DNA of 64,000 nucleotides, taken from the NCBI RefSeq assembly GCF_047556435.1, contig NZ_CP180210.1:2170001-2234000 (forward strand). Reading direction: 5' to 3'. Within the stretch, counting starts at the first letter, position 1. Every line of letters begins with the position of its first letter. The notes beneath the pieces were generated by a model. It saw only the letters and a program-made list of their open reading frames with translations. It was not told the origin of the DNA and ran no database searches. Positions 34,630 through 44,871 of the stretch are shown here, piece by piece. Made by a program: the position numbers and the translations under genes. This DNA is from Alteromonas sp047556435 (GTDB lineage Bacteria; Pseudomonadota; Gammaproteobacteria; Enterobacterales; Alteromonadaceae).

Positions 34630-37600
34630 TTAGTGTTTCTCCTTCAACTTACCTTTTGAAAACCAGGCAAACAGAACGGGCAACACAAACAGTGTTAAAA
34701 ATGTGGCTGTTATCAGCCCGCCTACGATAACACTGGCAAGCGGTTTTTGTATCTCTGCGCCAACGCCATTTGATAGCAACATCGGTATTAAACCTAACGC
34801 AGATGTCACTGCTGTCATCAATACCGGTCTAAGCCTGGATACGGCACCATCAAAAGCGGCTTCACTGACAGGTAGGCCATCCTTGATACGCTGATTGATA
34901 CTTTCAACCATCACTACACCGTTAAGTACCGCGACGCCAAACAGGGTAATAAATCCGACCGAGCTGGGCACTGATAAATACTGCCCTGACAGCCAGAGTG
35001 AGAACACCCCACCAATAACGGCTAGAGGTACATTTACCAGGATCAGCATAGCCTGACCAACCGAAGCAAAGGCAAAGTAAAGCAACAAGGCAATAAGCGC
35101 CAGCGATAATGGCACGACCAGCGACAGACGCTTTTGTGCTCGCTGTTGATTTTCGAATTGTCCACCTATATCCACGGAGTAACCCGTTGGCAAATCAACT
35201 TGTTCAGCAATCGCTGCGCGAATATCTGCTACCACACTGCCCATATCACGCCCTTGCACATTGGCCTGAACGACTACTCTGCGCTGAACATCATCGCGGC
35301 GAACCTGCGGCGGGCCGGAAGCAATATTTACAGAGGCTACATCACCAAGGCGAACCCAGGCTCCTGAAGGTGCCTGCAAACGAAGGTCAGCAATAGTTTC
35401 GCGATCTTGGCGAAAACGTTCATCCAACCGAACATAGATATCATAACGTTCGTTACCATTGATGATTTGTCCAGCGCTGGCACCGCCAAGCCCATTTCGA
35501 ACCACTTCCATGACATCCGCTACGTCGAGTCCATAACGAGACAATGCGCGGCGATTGGGCTTTACGACCAATTGAGCTTCACCGACAATTTGCTCCATGG
35601 CAACATCACGCGTACCGTCGATCTTTTTGACCACTGCCTCAATTGCCTGCCCTTTTTCAGCCAGCACATCAAGATCTTTACCAAAGAGTTTTATCGCTAG
35701 TTGCGCTTTAACCCCCGATAACAGCTCATCCACACGGGTGGCAATTGGTTGTGAAAAATTGAACAGCAATCCGGGATGTTGTTCCAGCTTTTGCTCCATC
35801 AGGGATTGAAGTTCATAACGATTATCGGCGCTGGTCCATTCTGGCACTGGCTTAAGACCAATATAGATCTCAATGTTATTCACTGGCTCTGGATCACCGC
35901 CAATTTCGGCACGTCCAATGCGTGATAACGCATAGGTGACTTCCGGGAATTCCATCAGCATTGCTTCGAGTTTTGGAGCGACTTCAAGCGCAGTATCCAG
36001 GCTGGAGGACGGAGCGAGAGTTACCCGGAGGTTGACCGTTCCTTCTTCGAGTTCAGGCACAAACTCGGTACCCAGACGCGGTATTACTAAAGCTGCCGCA
36101 ACCACGAGCGTTACAGCAATACCAACGACGACCTTACTGTGGCTCATAGCCCACGACAAACCCTTGCGGTAGAGTTTATCAAGTGGTTTCAAGACGAAAC
36201 TCTCCCGCGGGCGTATCCCTTTGCGAAACAGGTAGGTGGCTAATGCTGGGACTATGATTAAAGCTACAACCAGCGCGGACAGCATAGACAGCATGATACT
36301 GATAGCCATCGGCTGGAACAGTTTGGCTTCGACCCCTTCGAAACTGAATAGCGGCATGAAGACAACTAAAATAATTGCTGTCGCAAAAAATATAGGTCTT
36401 GCTACCTCTCTGCCAGCTTCTTGCAAGCGTAAAGCAATCCCATGGCTATCATGAGCTGCATCAACAGGATCTGGATCATCCTGAACCATTGTCTGTCTAT
36501 CTTTGTCATGGGTGGCATCGGGATGGGTCAAATGTTTGAACATGTTTTCGACCATCACTACAGAGCCATCCACGAGCATGCCAATGGCCACGGCAATACC
36601 GCCTAGAGACATTAAGTTTGCCGAAAGACCAAACCACGCCATCACCATCAAAGCAATACCGATGGAAATTGGAATTGAGATCAGTACCAGTAAGGTAGCA
36701 CGCAAATTCATTAGGAACAGCGCCAAAATGACCACAATGAAGACAAACGCCAGTAACAGAGCATTGACAACGGTATCAACCGCTTGCGTCACCAGATCGG
36801 CCTGATCATAGTAAGCCTCGAACTTAACTCCTTCCGGTAACGCCTGATTAATACGCTCGATACGGGCATTAACCCCATCAATGGTGCTTTTGGTATTGGC
36901 GCCTAAACGTTTTAATACAATGCCTGAGACGACTTCGCCTAGTGTCTCAACTTTCCCATCCGAAGTTCGGCGTGTCATGGTCACTGCGCCCTGGCGGATT
37001 TCGCTACCCAGATTCACTTTGGCTACATCCGATACGGTGATAGTGGTGCCATCCACCGTTTTCAGGGGAACTTGACGGATCTGCTCCAGCCCTTGCTTGC
37101 CATGATCGAGCCAGCCGGTACCTCGGATCACCAATTGCTCCTGACCACGGTTCATATACCAGCCGCCAACATTGGTGTTGTTACGCTCCAGAGCCGCCAT
37201 GATATCGTCCTGGGTCAGATCGTAAGATAACAGCTTTGACGGATTCAGATCGACCTGATACTGACGCACCTCACCGCCGAAAGACAGCACATCAGTCACG
37301 CCTTCGGCCGGGATAAGCAACAACTTGACCACCCAGTCATTTAAGCTGCGTAGCTCCATGGCATCGAAACCCGAACCGGGTTCGGCAACCAGTAAATACT
37401 GATAGACTTGCCCCAGCCCAGAAGTGTTTGGCCCCATTTCGGGTGTACCAACGCCCTCTGGAATCAGCTCTTTGGCAGCCTGAAGTCGCTCGAATACCAG
37501 TTGCCGGGCAAAGTAAATATCAGTGCCTTCCTTAAACACAACAGTAACGCCAGACAAGCCAGTCTTTGAAATAGACCTTACTTCTTCTACATCAGGCAGA

Positions 37601-37824
37601 GCGTACATGACAGCTTCAATCGGATAGGTTATCAGCTGCTCGACTTCCTCAGCAGCCAAGCCAGGAGCTTCAGTATTGACCGAGACCTGAACGTTGGTAA
37701 CATCCGGAAATGCATCAAGATTCAGCCTTGGAATAATAAAAAAGGCGCTGACCGTTAGTGTAATGAGCGCAATCGCCACCAGCAAACGGTTAGTGACCGC
37801 CCAATCGACAATTCGATTAAACAT
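34630..37824 (-). CDS. czcA: CzcA-like heavy-metal RND efflux pump (second system)
   Basis: This 1064-residue HME-RND pump has the helix-4 signature GGIAVAIGMLVDGSVVMVEN, which differs from the DFGLIVDGAVIIVEN type of the first pump and from the CusA type. A His/Asp-rich cytoplasmic insertion (HPDATHDKDRQTMVQDDPDP) follows that helix. It is the last gene of a leftward czcI-like/czcC/czcB/czcA operon. Divalent Zn/Co/Cd/Ni export is likely; which metal cannot be told. Confidence 0.92.
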   Translation of the reverse strand: MFNRIVDWAVTNRLLVAIALITLTVSAFFIIPRLNLDAFPDVTNVQVSVNTEAPGLAAEEVEQLITYPIEAVMYALPDVEEVRSISKTGLSGVTVVFKEGTDIYFARQLVFERLQAAKELIPEGVGTPEMGPNTSGLGQVYQYLLVAEPGSGFDAMELRSLNDWVVKLLLIPAEGVTDVLSFGGEVRQYQVDLNPSKLLSYDLTQDDIMAALERNNTNVGGWYMNRGQEQLVIRGTGWLDHGKQGLEQIRQVPLKTVDGTTITVSDVAKVNLGSEIRQGAVTMTRRTSDGKVETLGEVVSGIVLKRLGANTKSTIDGVNARIERINQALPEGVKFEAYYDQADLVTQAVDTVVNALLLAFVFIVVILALFLMNLRATLLVLISIPISIGIALMVMAWFGLSANLMSLGGIAVAIGMLVDGSVVMVENMFKHLTHPDATHDKDRQTMVQDDPDPVDAAHDSHGIALRLQEAGREVARPIFFATAIILVVFMPLFSFEGVEAKLFQPMAISIMLSMLSALVVALIIVPALATYLFRKGIRPRESFVLKPLDKLYRKGLSWAMSHSKVVVGIAVTLVVAAALVIPRLGTEFVPELEEGTVNLRVTLAPSSSLDTALEVAPKLEAMLMEFPEVTYALSRIGRAEIGGDPEPVNNIEIYIGLKPVPEWTSADNRYELQSLMEQKLEQHPGLLFNFSQPIATRVDELLSGVKAQLAIKLFGKDLDVLAEKGQAIEAVVKKIDGTRDVAMEQIVGEAQLVVKPNRRALSRYGLDVADVMEVVRNGLGGASAGQIINGNERYDIYVRLDERFRQDRETIADLRLQAPSGAWVRLGDVASVNIASGPPQVRRDDVQRRVVVQANVQGRDMGSVVADIRAAIAEQVDLPTGYSVDIGGQFENQQRAQKRLSLVVPLSLALIALLLYFAFASVGQAMLILVNVPLAVIGGVFSLWLSGQYLSVPSSVGFITLFGVAVLNGVVMVESINQRIKDGLPVSEAAFDGAVSRLRPVLMTAVTSALGLIPMLLSNGVGAEIQKPLASVIVGGLITATFLTLFVLPVLFAWFSKGKLKEKH

Positions 37825-37840
37825 AGAGTCTCCTTAATGC

Positions 37841-39157
37841 TTAGTGGTTATGCGGATCAAAACCGCCTTTGGCGATTTGTGAAGCAACAAAAAAGGCACC
37901 GTCGGTAACAATACGTGTTCCGGGAACAATGCCGTTAATTTCACGCAACGAACCTAGTGCTCGCTTTAGTTCAACTTCTTGAGAGCGAAACTGCCCTGGA
38001 CTCTCTTCTACAAAAATTGCCCAGTCTCCATCGGGATTTCGCATCAGTGCTGACTCTGGCACAGCCAATACCGGCTCTTCTGTACGAAAACGGAAGAAGA
38101 CCTCTGCAAACTGTCCCGGATGCAGCCTATGCTCCAGGTTGTCCACCAATAAGCGCACTGTTCGGGTTCGTGTAACGGGGTTTATGGTATGTGCTTCTTG
38201 GGATACCTTGCCTTGAATTCGGATATCACCAGCCACAATGTCAGCCAATGTACCGAGCGGAAGTGATATAGACTGATCTGCTGGAAGGTGTGCTTCGACC
38301 CAGAGCTGCTTCTCATTGGCCAGCTTGATCAGAGGAGAACCAGCTTCGACGCGCTGCCCCTGCTCGAAGTCGTCAGATAACACAGAACCATCGGTTTCGG
38401 CACGTAGGGTATATTCGCCCAATGCCTTAATATCTTGCGATGCCAGAGACTGCAAATCTGACTCAGCTAACCCATAGGCCTGCAACGTTGCCCGAGCAGC
38501 CTCCCAGCTGGTTTTGGCCTGGATATAACGCTGCTCTCCAACGGTTTTGCGACCGAGCTTGCGGACTCTTTCCCATTCAGGCCAAGCGGTGCGATAGTCT
38601 GCCTGGGCCTGCGCCACATCCTCACTGAACAGGGTTACCAGTGGCTGACCTTGTTCGACATGAGCGCCCAATGCTACGTGACGACGTAATACAACGGAAG
38701 CTACTCGCGGTGACACTATGTAGCTAGTGTATCCATTAGAAAGAACTTCCCCTGGTGCGTAGAACTCATAATCAACGCGCTCGGCAGTGAGAGGAGCAAC
38801 CTGGATATCAGCAATCGTCATTTGAGTAGCATTTAGTGCCGTAGTGGCAGAAGCTTCTTCTTGATGCCCATGTCCATCTTCTTCAGTATTACTTTCGCTG
38901 TGTCCCGCATCATCATGACTTTCATTGTGGGAACTATCGCTAGACCCATGTTTTGTATCACCATGACGCTCATGTTCATCCGTGGCATTTGATGGGTGCT
39001 CCTTGTGAGACGCATCATCCTTATGCTCAATAACCTCTTGAGCAGGCTTGCTCTTATCATGTTCGTGCGCCTCACCACTCATCGTTTCTGCAAGCCCTAT
39101 GCTTGGTGCAGTCATTGCGGCGCTTAGCATCGCTATCAATAATCTATTCATGTTCAT
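37841..39157 (-). CDS. czcB: RND periplasmic adaptor with His-rich N-terminus
   Basis: The 438-residue membrane-fusion protein has a signal peptide (LLIAMLSAAMTAPSIGLA). A strikingly His/Asp/Glu-rich stretch covers about residues 28-100 (HEHDKSK, HGDTKHGSSDSSHNESHDD). The lipoyl, hairpin and barrel domains follow (APGEVLSNGYTSYIVSPRVA onward). The His-rich part likely binds periplasmic Zn or related metals and feeds the pump. It sits 16 bp upstream of the RND gene in the same operon. Confidence 0.9.
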   Translation of the reverse strand: MNMNRLLIAMLSAAMTAPSIGLAETMSGEAHEHDKSKPAQEVIEHKDDASHKEHPSNATDEHERHGDTKHGSSDSSHNESHDDAGHSESNTEEDGHGHQEEASATTALNATQMTIADIQVAPLTAERVDYEFYAPGEVLSNGYTSYIVSPRVASVVLRRHVALGAHVEQGQPLVTLFSEDVAQAQADYRTAWPEWERVRKLGRKTVGEQRYIQAKTSWEAARATLQAYGLAESDLQSLASQDIKALGEYTLRAETDGSVLSDDFEQGQRVEAGSPLIKLANEKQLWVEAHLPADQSISLPLGTLADIVAGDIRIQGKVSQEAHTINPVTRTRTVRLLVDNLEHRLHPGQFAEVFFRFRTEEPVLAVPESALMRNPDGDWAIFVEESPGQFRSQEVELKRALGSLREINGIVPGTRIVTDGAFFVASQIAKGGFDPHNH

Positions 39158-39167
39158 TATCCTATCT

Positions 39168-40400
39168 TTAATTCAGTGGCTTAGTCGCAGTTGGTGCAAC
39201 AGCTCTGAGCTGGCCGGAGTGCAGCAACACTTCGGTTAACGCAAGTTGTGTGTGCTTTTCGAGTGAGATTCCTGCCAGCAGGCTCTCCGAACGCTGGTTG
39301 AGAGCGAGCAGGTAGTCAGTTGTTGATAGGTCGCCGCTTCGCCACTGGCGTTCCAACAAGTCAGCACTATTTTCAACTCTGCCACGAGCTAGCTCGAGCC
39401 AGCGTCGGTATTGCTCGTCATAACGTTTCCAGGCAGCTTGTGCAGCCTGCCAGTCAAACCGTAGATTGCGATAAACGGCCAAGAATCGGGCCTCTGCTTC
39501 TAGTGCTGCACGATTAGCCACACGAGTTTCGGCACTGTAGTCATTACGTACATTCAAAGGAATCGAGAAGGTCAGGCCGACAGTATTTTCTCCACCGTCG
39601 CGACCAGCATTGACTCCAAAGGTCGGCTCTGCTTTGGCTGCGCGGCGGGTTGCTACGGCCTCTTCCTTGATGGACTTCCAGCGAGCCTGAGCGCTGGCAA
39701 CATAGGGATGTTGTAACAACTCCTGGTCAGTAATGGACACTGGCTCCGAAGGCCAGAAATCTTCGGGAATGCCTCCTTTTTCAGGAGTCCACTGTGGCAA
39801 AAGTTCGCGCACTCTGCTTTCTGCTTTTTGCAAAGCGACTTCAAGCTCAGCGACCTGTGCCAGCTGTTTTGATAAAGATAGAAAGGTGAGTTCAGCATCA
39901 ATAGTGCCTATATCCCCTGCTTTTTGGCGCTTTTCAGCCACTTGCAATAATGCATTAAGCTGCTCTTTTTGTGCCTGAGCAATAATGGCGGCTTCATTAC
40001 TGGCACGCCACTCAACCAATGCTGATAGAGCCTCAGCAGTCTTACTCATAACCTGTTGCTGATACTGGGCTTTGGCTGCTTGTCGGATAAAAGCCGCTTG
40101 CTGCTGTTTAGCACCTCGTCTATCCCACCAGTCAACCGTTTGAGAAACACCTACACGGTAGTTATTTTCTTCACCAACCTGTTCCAGCTCAGAAGATAAC
40201 TCCGGGTTGTAAAGTGGCTGTTCCGCTGCGTCCGCAGTAGCTTCCGAGCCTTGCAGTTGCTCGCGGGCCGCGATGATGTCTGGGTGCTGCTTTATCTGTG
40301 ATGCCAGCCAGCGCTCCCAATCAACGGGTTGCGCTTGCGCCGAAGCCGACAGCAAATAAATAACGGCACACATCGCATAAGAAACGGATAGTTTCTTCAT
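39168..40400 (-). CDS. czcC: CzcC-like outer-membrane efflux protein
   Basis: The 410-residue TolC-family channel has a signal peptide (AMCAVIYLLSASAQA) and repeated long helices. Gene order and 10-bp spacing to the adaptor show that it is the outer-membrane part of the second czc pump. GAGGAAA lies upstream of the ATG. Confidence 0.9.
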   Translation of the reverse strand: MKKLSVSYAMCAVIYLLSASAQAQPVDWERWLASQIKQHPDIIAAREQLQGSEATADAAEQPLYNPELSSELEQVGEENNYRVGVSQTVDWWDRRGAKQQQAAFIRQAAKAQYQQQVMSKTAEALSALVEWRASNEAAIIAQAQKEQLNALLQVAEKRQKAGDIGTIDAELTFLSLSKQLAQVAELEVALQKAESRVRELLPQWTPEKGGIPEDFWPSEPVSITDQELLQHPYVASAQARWKSIKEEAVATRRAAKAEPTFGVNAGRDGGENTVGLTFSIPLNVRNDYSAETRVANRAALEAEARFLAVYRNLRFDWQAAQAAWKRYDEQYRRWLELARGRVENSADLLERQWRSGDLSTTDYLLALNQRSESLLAGISLEKHTQLALTEVLLHSGQLRAVAPTATKPLN

Positions 40401-40498
40401 GAAATTTCCTCACAATTAAAATCAAAGTACATCAGGTACAGCTGGGTTGGCATTTGCACAACGCTATACCTCAGAATAAAAGTTTATTTGTACTGTAT

Positions 40499-40864
40499 TT
40501 AACTGATCGGAGGGGGATTATCAGGGAAGGCTATATGGGAACGGTAATGGGAAGGGTTGCCTAAAATAGCACCCTTTTGATAAAGAGAAGCAGAGATATC
40601 TTGGCGACCCAGAAAGAAAGGGTGTGATGAGCCATGACAGTGACAACAATGGTGGCAATCAAGCTGGTAGCTTTTGCTCTTTTCTGATTCTAACCAACGC
40701 TTGTCATCATCTGGTATTGGAGAAGAGTGAGCTTTTTGATGCTCGTGATCAAAAGTAAGATGCTCAGAACCGGATTGATGAAACTGATGAACGTCCGCCA
40801 CAGCAACTACCGATTGCAGGGCAATCAATATGGCTAGAGCGAAAGTTAAAAGTTGACGGTTCAC
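40499..40864 (-). CDS. Small secreted Cys/His-rich protein, CzcI-like
   Basis: The 121-residue product has a signal peptide (LLTFALAILIALQSVVAVA), a His-rich middle (HEHQKAHSSP), a dense metal-binding cluster CHHCCHCHGSSH and a C-terminal DNPPPIS. It is the first gene of the second czc operon, in the place occupied by czcI in other bacteria. It likely binds Zn/Cd in the periplasm or modulates the response. It belongs with three similar small proteins in this window. Confidence 0.7.
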   Translation of the reverse strand: MNRQLLTFALAILIALQSVVAVADVHQFHQSGSEHLTFDHEHQKAHSSPIPDDDKRWLESEKSKSYQLDCHHCCHCHGSSHPFFLGRQDISASLYQKGAILGNPSHYRSHIAFPDNPPPIS

Positions 40865-40984
40865 GGTAAAAAAGAGTCTCTACTCGTTCTCATAAATGCA
40901 GGGCAGTAGACTAGCAGATTATCAGTTAGTTCACAAAAGATAAGTGGATACTAACCAACTATTACACAGCTTTGTGCTTAAAGG

Positions 40985-41602
40985 CTAGCTTTTAGACTTG
41001 GCTACTTCCTGTTTTTTTGCGAGTTTCTCGGGCGATTTCAATTCCTCAACCTCATGCTCTAGCTGAACAACGGAAGTGTTTAGCTCATTGTTTTCTTTGG
41101 TTATAGCATCAAGTTGCGCTAGTAGCTCCTCTCTGTCAGTACTGGCTGACTGCACCTGTTCAGTTAACGCTTTTAATGAGTTTTGAAGTTCGCGCTGTGA
41201 CTTGGCCAACAACCGCTTTTCGGTGATTAGCTCAGCGTTCTGACGGTTCAACTGCGTGAGTTCTGACTGTTGAGAGGCAATGGTTTGCCCCAGCTTTCGC
41301 TGCTCTGCTCGCAATCCCGACACTTCTTCAGCGTGCTTGCGCTCTTGTTGATCACGCTGTTCTTTAGCGGATTCGCGGAAGTGGCTCAAGTTGTCATAAC
41401 TGTGTTGCAGACTCTTCTCCAGATCGATAATTCGTTCATCTTTTTGTCCACAAACAGCTGTAAGTTCTTTCAAGTCACTTTGAATACCTTGCAACTCAGT
41501 GTTCAGTTGCTCACTCTCACGGCTGGCAGTATTGAGCTTCGCCTGTAGTGAGTGAATGTGAGGGTTGGCAGGGATTTGATTGAAAAATTTCAAATGCCCC
41601 AT
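40985..41602 (-). pseudogene. Truncated TnpT-like coiled-coil protein
   Basis: The 205-residue frame is almost entirely coiled coil. Its segment LSHFRESAKEQRDQQERKHAEEV aligns with LEHFRAATKTQREQDLQRHEHQV in the intact TnpT at 57360-58400, and the heptad pattern continues afterwards. The N-terminal KfrA-like DNA-binding domain is absent. I read it as the 3' part of a tnpT from another Tn4651-type transposon. A free-standing coiled-coil gene is less likely. Confidence 0.65.
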
Positions 41603-41998
41603 TAGGTTATTGAATAATATAAGGTAATGATTTAATCACCCCATTCCCTGGCGTTTAACTGCATTACAAAAATTAATTATCTCCAGCTGTTACTAATTAG
41701 AAAATCAGAAACATCTCTTCATTGCATCTAACTTCCACCAATTCAATTATTATCGAAATCCGATAACGGTATTCGTTAATGATAGTGTTATGCAGCAATG
41801 AACTCTACTTTGTAAGGGTTGGACTGGCACCTTTCAGCTCGCGCCCTGCTTACAATTAAAGCCCTATCCACTGCTGAAATAATAAGCGGGAAGATGTCGT
41901 ATGTGTAATCTTCGTGCAGTTTTGCAGTGATAAAACTGAAAGGTGTGGATTGTATAGTTTTCTACATACAAATTTAAATGAGACGAGGAGTGAGTGGC
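41603..41998. other. Non-coding region upstream of the first APC permease
   Basis: About 395 bp with no convincing gene. A hairpin TTATCG-aaatc-CGATAA lies at 41750-41766. GAGGAG at 41985-41990 is the ribosome-binding site of the permease. Since a tnpT relic adjoins, part of this may be old transposon DNA, but no recombination site is recognisable. Confidence 0.4.
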
Positions 41999-43177
41999 GT
42001 GTCTAACAAATTAGTTAGGGGAACAGGATTGCTTGGTGCACTTGTTATCGGACTAGGTTCGATTCTTGGTACTGGTGCCTATGTCAGCATTGGTTTGAGT
42101 GCTGACATTGCCGGAGATAACCTTGTTTTTGCCATTTTGATAGCTGCTATTACTGCCCTAATGAACGGCCTTTCATCCGCTCAGTTAGCCGCGGCACACC
42201 CTGTGAGCGGCGGAACCTATGAATATGGCTACCGATTTTTGAGCCCGCTAAGTGGTCGGGTTGCCGGTTGTCTTTTTGTTGCTGCCAAAAGCGCCTCTGC
42301 GGCAACAGCGGCGCTGGCTGTCGCCTGGTATATTAGTCTTACTTTCAACATATCTGCACAAGTTGTCGAGTATATTGCTGTCAGTCTGCTGCTTATGTTT
42401 ACCGTGCTGGTGTTATCGGGTATTCGCCGCACAAATTGGCTCAACGCATTGCTGGTTCTAATAAGCCTGCTGGGCTTACTTACCTTCATTGGAATTGGCT
42501 TAACCAGTAATGCTATTTCTAGAACAGACACTGCCGACTCTTCATCTTTATCATTGTTTCACGCCGCGGCACTAACGTTTGTCGCTTTCACCGGGTACGG
42601 AAGAATTGCAACAATGGGAGAGGAAATACGTGAGCCCCGACAAAATATACCCAGAGCAGTTATCATTACGCTTGCAGTTATCAGCACTATTTATATCGCG
42701 GTGGGCTATACGATTTTGCATTTGGGAGGTATTAAATCGTTCGAACAAAGCAAATTTAATATTGCGACCCTGATCTCTAATCATAACTGGAGCAGGCTTG
42801 TAGTAATTGGCGGTGTAATTGCCATGAGCGGCGTCGTGCTTAATTTAGTGTTAGGCGTTTCTCGTGTCATTCTTGCTATGGCTCGTCGTGGTGATTTACC
42901 TGCCAAGCTGGCGAATGTGAGCAGTGACAGCAAATCGGCTCCAGCAGCGACATGGATGACATTTGCGATAATGTCGGCTATTGCTTTGCTTGGTGGTATT
43001 GAATCAGCCTGGACACTAAGCGCTTTTACCGTGTTACTTTATTACGGAATCACCAATATTGCAGCACTTAATGTACCACTCTCTGATCGTTTTATACCCA
43101 AATGGGTGTCTGTATTTGGCTTACTGAGTTGCTTTGGACTGATAGCGCTAGCAACTCTTTCTTACGTCATTGCGTAG
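41999..43177 (+). CDS. APC-superfamily amino acid permease
   Basis: This protein of about 392 residues has eleven or twelve membrane helices. The unwound TM1 motif (GLGSILGTGAYVSIGL) and later GGTYEYGYRFLSPLSG are typical of amino acid/polyamine/organocation transporters. I prefer the GTG at 41999, with GAGGAG 8 bases upstream; an ATG at 41978 has no such signal. It is followed by DoxX and PadR genes on the same strand. The substrate is unknown. A different APC permease lies at 55356-56681. Confidence 0.85.
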   Translation: MSNKLVRGTGLLGALVIGLGSILGTGAYVSIGLSADIAGDNLVFAILIAAITALMNGLSSAQLAAAHPVSGGTYEYGYRFLSPLSGRVAGCLFVAAKSASAATAALAVAWYISLTFNISAQVVEYIAVSLLLMFTVLVLSGIRRTNWLNALLVLISLLGLLTFIGIGLTSNAISRTDTADSSSLSLFHAAALTFVAFTGYGRIATMGEEIREPRQNIPRAVIITLAVISTIYIAVGYTILHLGGIKSFEQSKFNIATLISNHNWSRLVVIGGVIAMSGVVLNLVLGVSRVILAMARRGDLPAKLANVSSDSKSAPAATWMTFAIMSAIALLGGIESAWTLSAFTVLLYYGITNIAALNVPLSDRFIPKWVSVFGLLSCFGLIALATLSYVIA

Positions 43178-43251
43178 TCCGCTCCCAGTCAATTTGTAAA
43201 CGTCGCCTAACCGCGTTAAGCCATATTAAATAATTGACAATATAAGGATCA

Positions 43252-43752
43252 ATGAGTGACACACATGGTTGGAAGCAAACTATAACGACGTCTGACTCAC
43301 CCACCAATTTATTTATTCGTCTGGCAGTTGGCTGTGTTTTTTTACCCGAAGGTATTCAGAAGCTAATCTTTCCTGAAATTCTAGGCTCGGGTCGCTTTGC
43401 AGATATTGGCATTCCATGGCCTGAGCTAATGGGACCTTTCGTGGGATGGGTCGAGCTGATATGTGGGTTATTCATTCTGCTTGGTTTCGCCACCAGAGTC
43501 AACGCTATCCCGCTGACGGGCATCATGATTGTTGCACTAATTTCAACGAAAGTGCCGATCTGGCTTGGGGAAGATTGGTGGATATTCAATGTGCGAGAGT
43601 TGGATCGTTACGGCTTTTGGAGTATGGCTCATGCATCTCGCACCGACTGGGCAATGTTAATGGGATCGATTTATCTTCTGATTGCTGGCGCAGGGCGGTG
43701 GTCCGTTGATGCATGGTTAACGCGTAGAAAGTATAGTCGTTTGGCCGATTAA
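43252..43752 (+). CDS. DoxX-family membrane protein
   Basis: The 166-residue protein has four hydrophobic helices and the DoxX pattern RLAVGCVFLPEGIQKLIFP near the start. DoxX-like proteins are linked to thiol/redox homeostasis and membrane oxidoreductases, but the role here is unknown. AAGGA precedes the ATG. It probably shares a transcript with the permease before it. Confidence 0.8.
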   Translation: MSDTHGWKQTITTSDSPTNLFIRLAVGCVFLPEGIQKLIFPEILGSGRFADIGIPWPELMGPFVGWVELICGLFILLGFATRVNAIPLTGIMIVALISTKVPIWLGEDWWIFNVRELDRYGFWSMAHASRTDWAMLMGSIYLLIAGAGRWSVDAWLTRRKYSRLAD

Positions 43753-43832
43753 AGCAGGTTGCGCAGGAGCATAACATAAACCCAGCCAACTTATTGTTAC
43801 CCGGCAGGATTTGCTCATTAAAGGGGCGTCAA

Positions 43833-44129
43833 ATGGAACATAGAGACTTATATACCGGATTTATTCGCCTTCATATTTTACATCATGCAGCACAGGAGCC
43901 TATTTTTGGCATGGGAATGATTGAAGAGCTTCGCCATCATGGCTATCAAATTAGTCCTGGTACCTTGTACCCAATGCTGCATAAGCTTGAAAAATACGGT
44001 TGGCTCACCTGTTCGACGAAAGAGGTAAATGGCAAAACTAGAAAGTATTATCGCTGTACAATGGAAGGGCTAAACGCGCTGAATGAAGCGAAGATTAAAT
44101 TAAAGGAATTGATAGGCGAGTTGTTGTAA
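43833..44129 (+). CDS. PadR-family transcriptional regulator
   Basis: The 98-residue winged-helix protein reads FGMGMIEELRHHGYQISPGTLYPMLHKLEKYGWL, the characteristic PadR DNA-binding region, with a short C-terminal dimerisation helix (residues 78-98). I start at ATG 43833, preceded by AAAGGGG. It may repress the upstream permease-doxX genes. The ligand is unknown. Confidence 0.85.
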   Translation: MEHRDLYTGFIRLHILHHAAQEPIFGMGMIEELRHHGYQISPGTLYPMLHKLEKYGWLTCSTKEVNGKTRKYYRCTMEGLNALNEAKIKLKELIGELL

Positions 44130-44339
44130 GCTACCAGCAACGGAACGCTCAACGGTTTTAATTACATAATGTGGTGTGGTGACTGGACTATTCTGACAAA
44201 AGACGAGGAATTATGTACAGTACCACTGACTATGGCAAAGCTTGATTAAGTTGTCACTCTCAAAACGCTTTTAAGCAGACAGATGAGAAAAAAATGAATC
44301 GATTTTGTTCGTGTCGAGACAGCGAGATCCCTCCCATTT

Positions 44340-44762
44340 TCAGGTAGCCGGTTTTTCACAGGTGCCGCTCATGGTCATGAATACTTTCGAGGCCGAGCAG
44401 CTTATCAAAAGAAAACCCGTAGCTGATTCTACCCCGGCTAGCATTCTAAGATGTCCGGTTGGCTCAATACTGCCAAGGCCAAGCGTAGTGATTGTTGTCA
44501 AAGAAAAATAGAAAATATCGACAGCTGCAGCAGGCTGTTTAAAACCTCCCAATTCCAGGGTCAGCCCTGTTGCATAGGCCAATGCAAAAATGACAGCAAG
44601 TAAAAGCTGGCTGCAAATAGCAATGAATACCACGGCCTGTGTTTTTGTCCAAACTTTACTCAGTTTTCCGACAAATTTGTCAGCAACCACCGATATATTA
44701 AAAAGGTGTAAAGCCACGCTTAATAACAGCGCTATCGCGCTGATAATTATTGCAAAAAGCAT
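44340..44762 (-). CDS. Small two-helix ion-channel-like protein
   Basis: The 140-residue protein has three hydrophobic segments. The pore-loop sequence FYFSLTTITTLGLGSIEP resembles the selectivity filter of Ion_trans_2 potassium channels (TTLGLG in place of TVGYG), followed by a last helix. GGAGG lies upstream of the ATG. The filter variation makes ion selectivity uncertain. Confidence 0.65.
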   Translation of the reverse strand: MLFAIIISAIALLLSVALHLFNISVVADKFVGKLSKVWTKTQAVVFIAICSQLLLAVIFALAYATGLTLELGGFKQPAAAVDIFYFSLTTITTLGLGSIEPTGHLRMLAGVESATGFLLISCSASKVFMTMSGTCEKPAT

Positions 44763-44871
44763 AGCTATTCCTCCAGTGGTACGAATCTTGAACTCACGTA
44801 TATTTGTTCATTTATTCCCTCTTGGCGAGAGAATATTACACAAATAGTCTTTTCTTAAGTAAGGATTACAT

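Noticed and set aside
34703..37075. Several rightward open frames inside the second czcA
   Set aside because: They lie opposite a complete pump gene, lack ribosome-binding sites and match no family.
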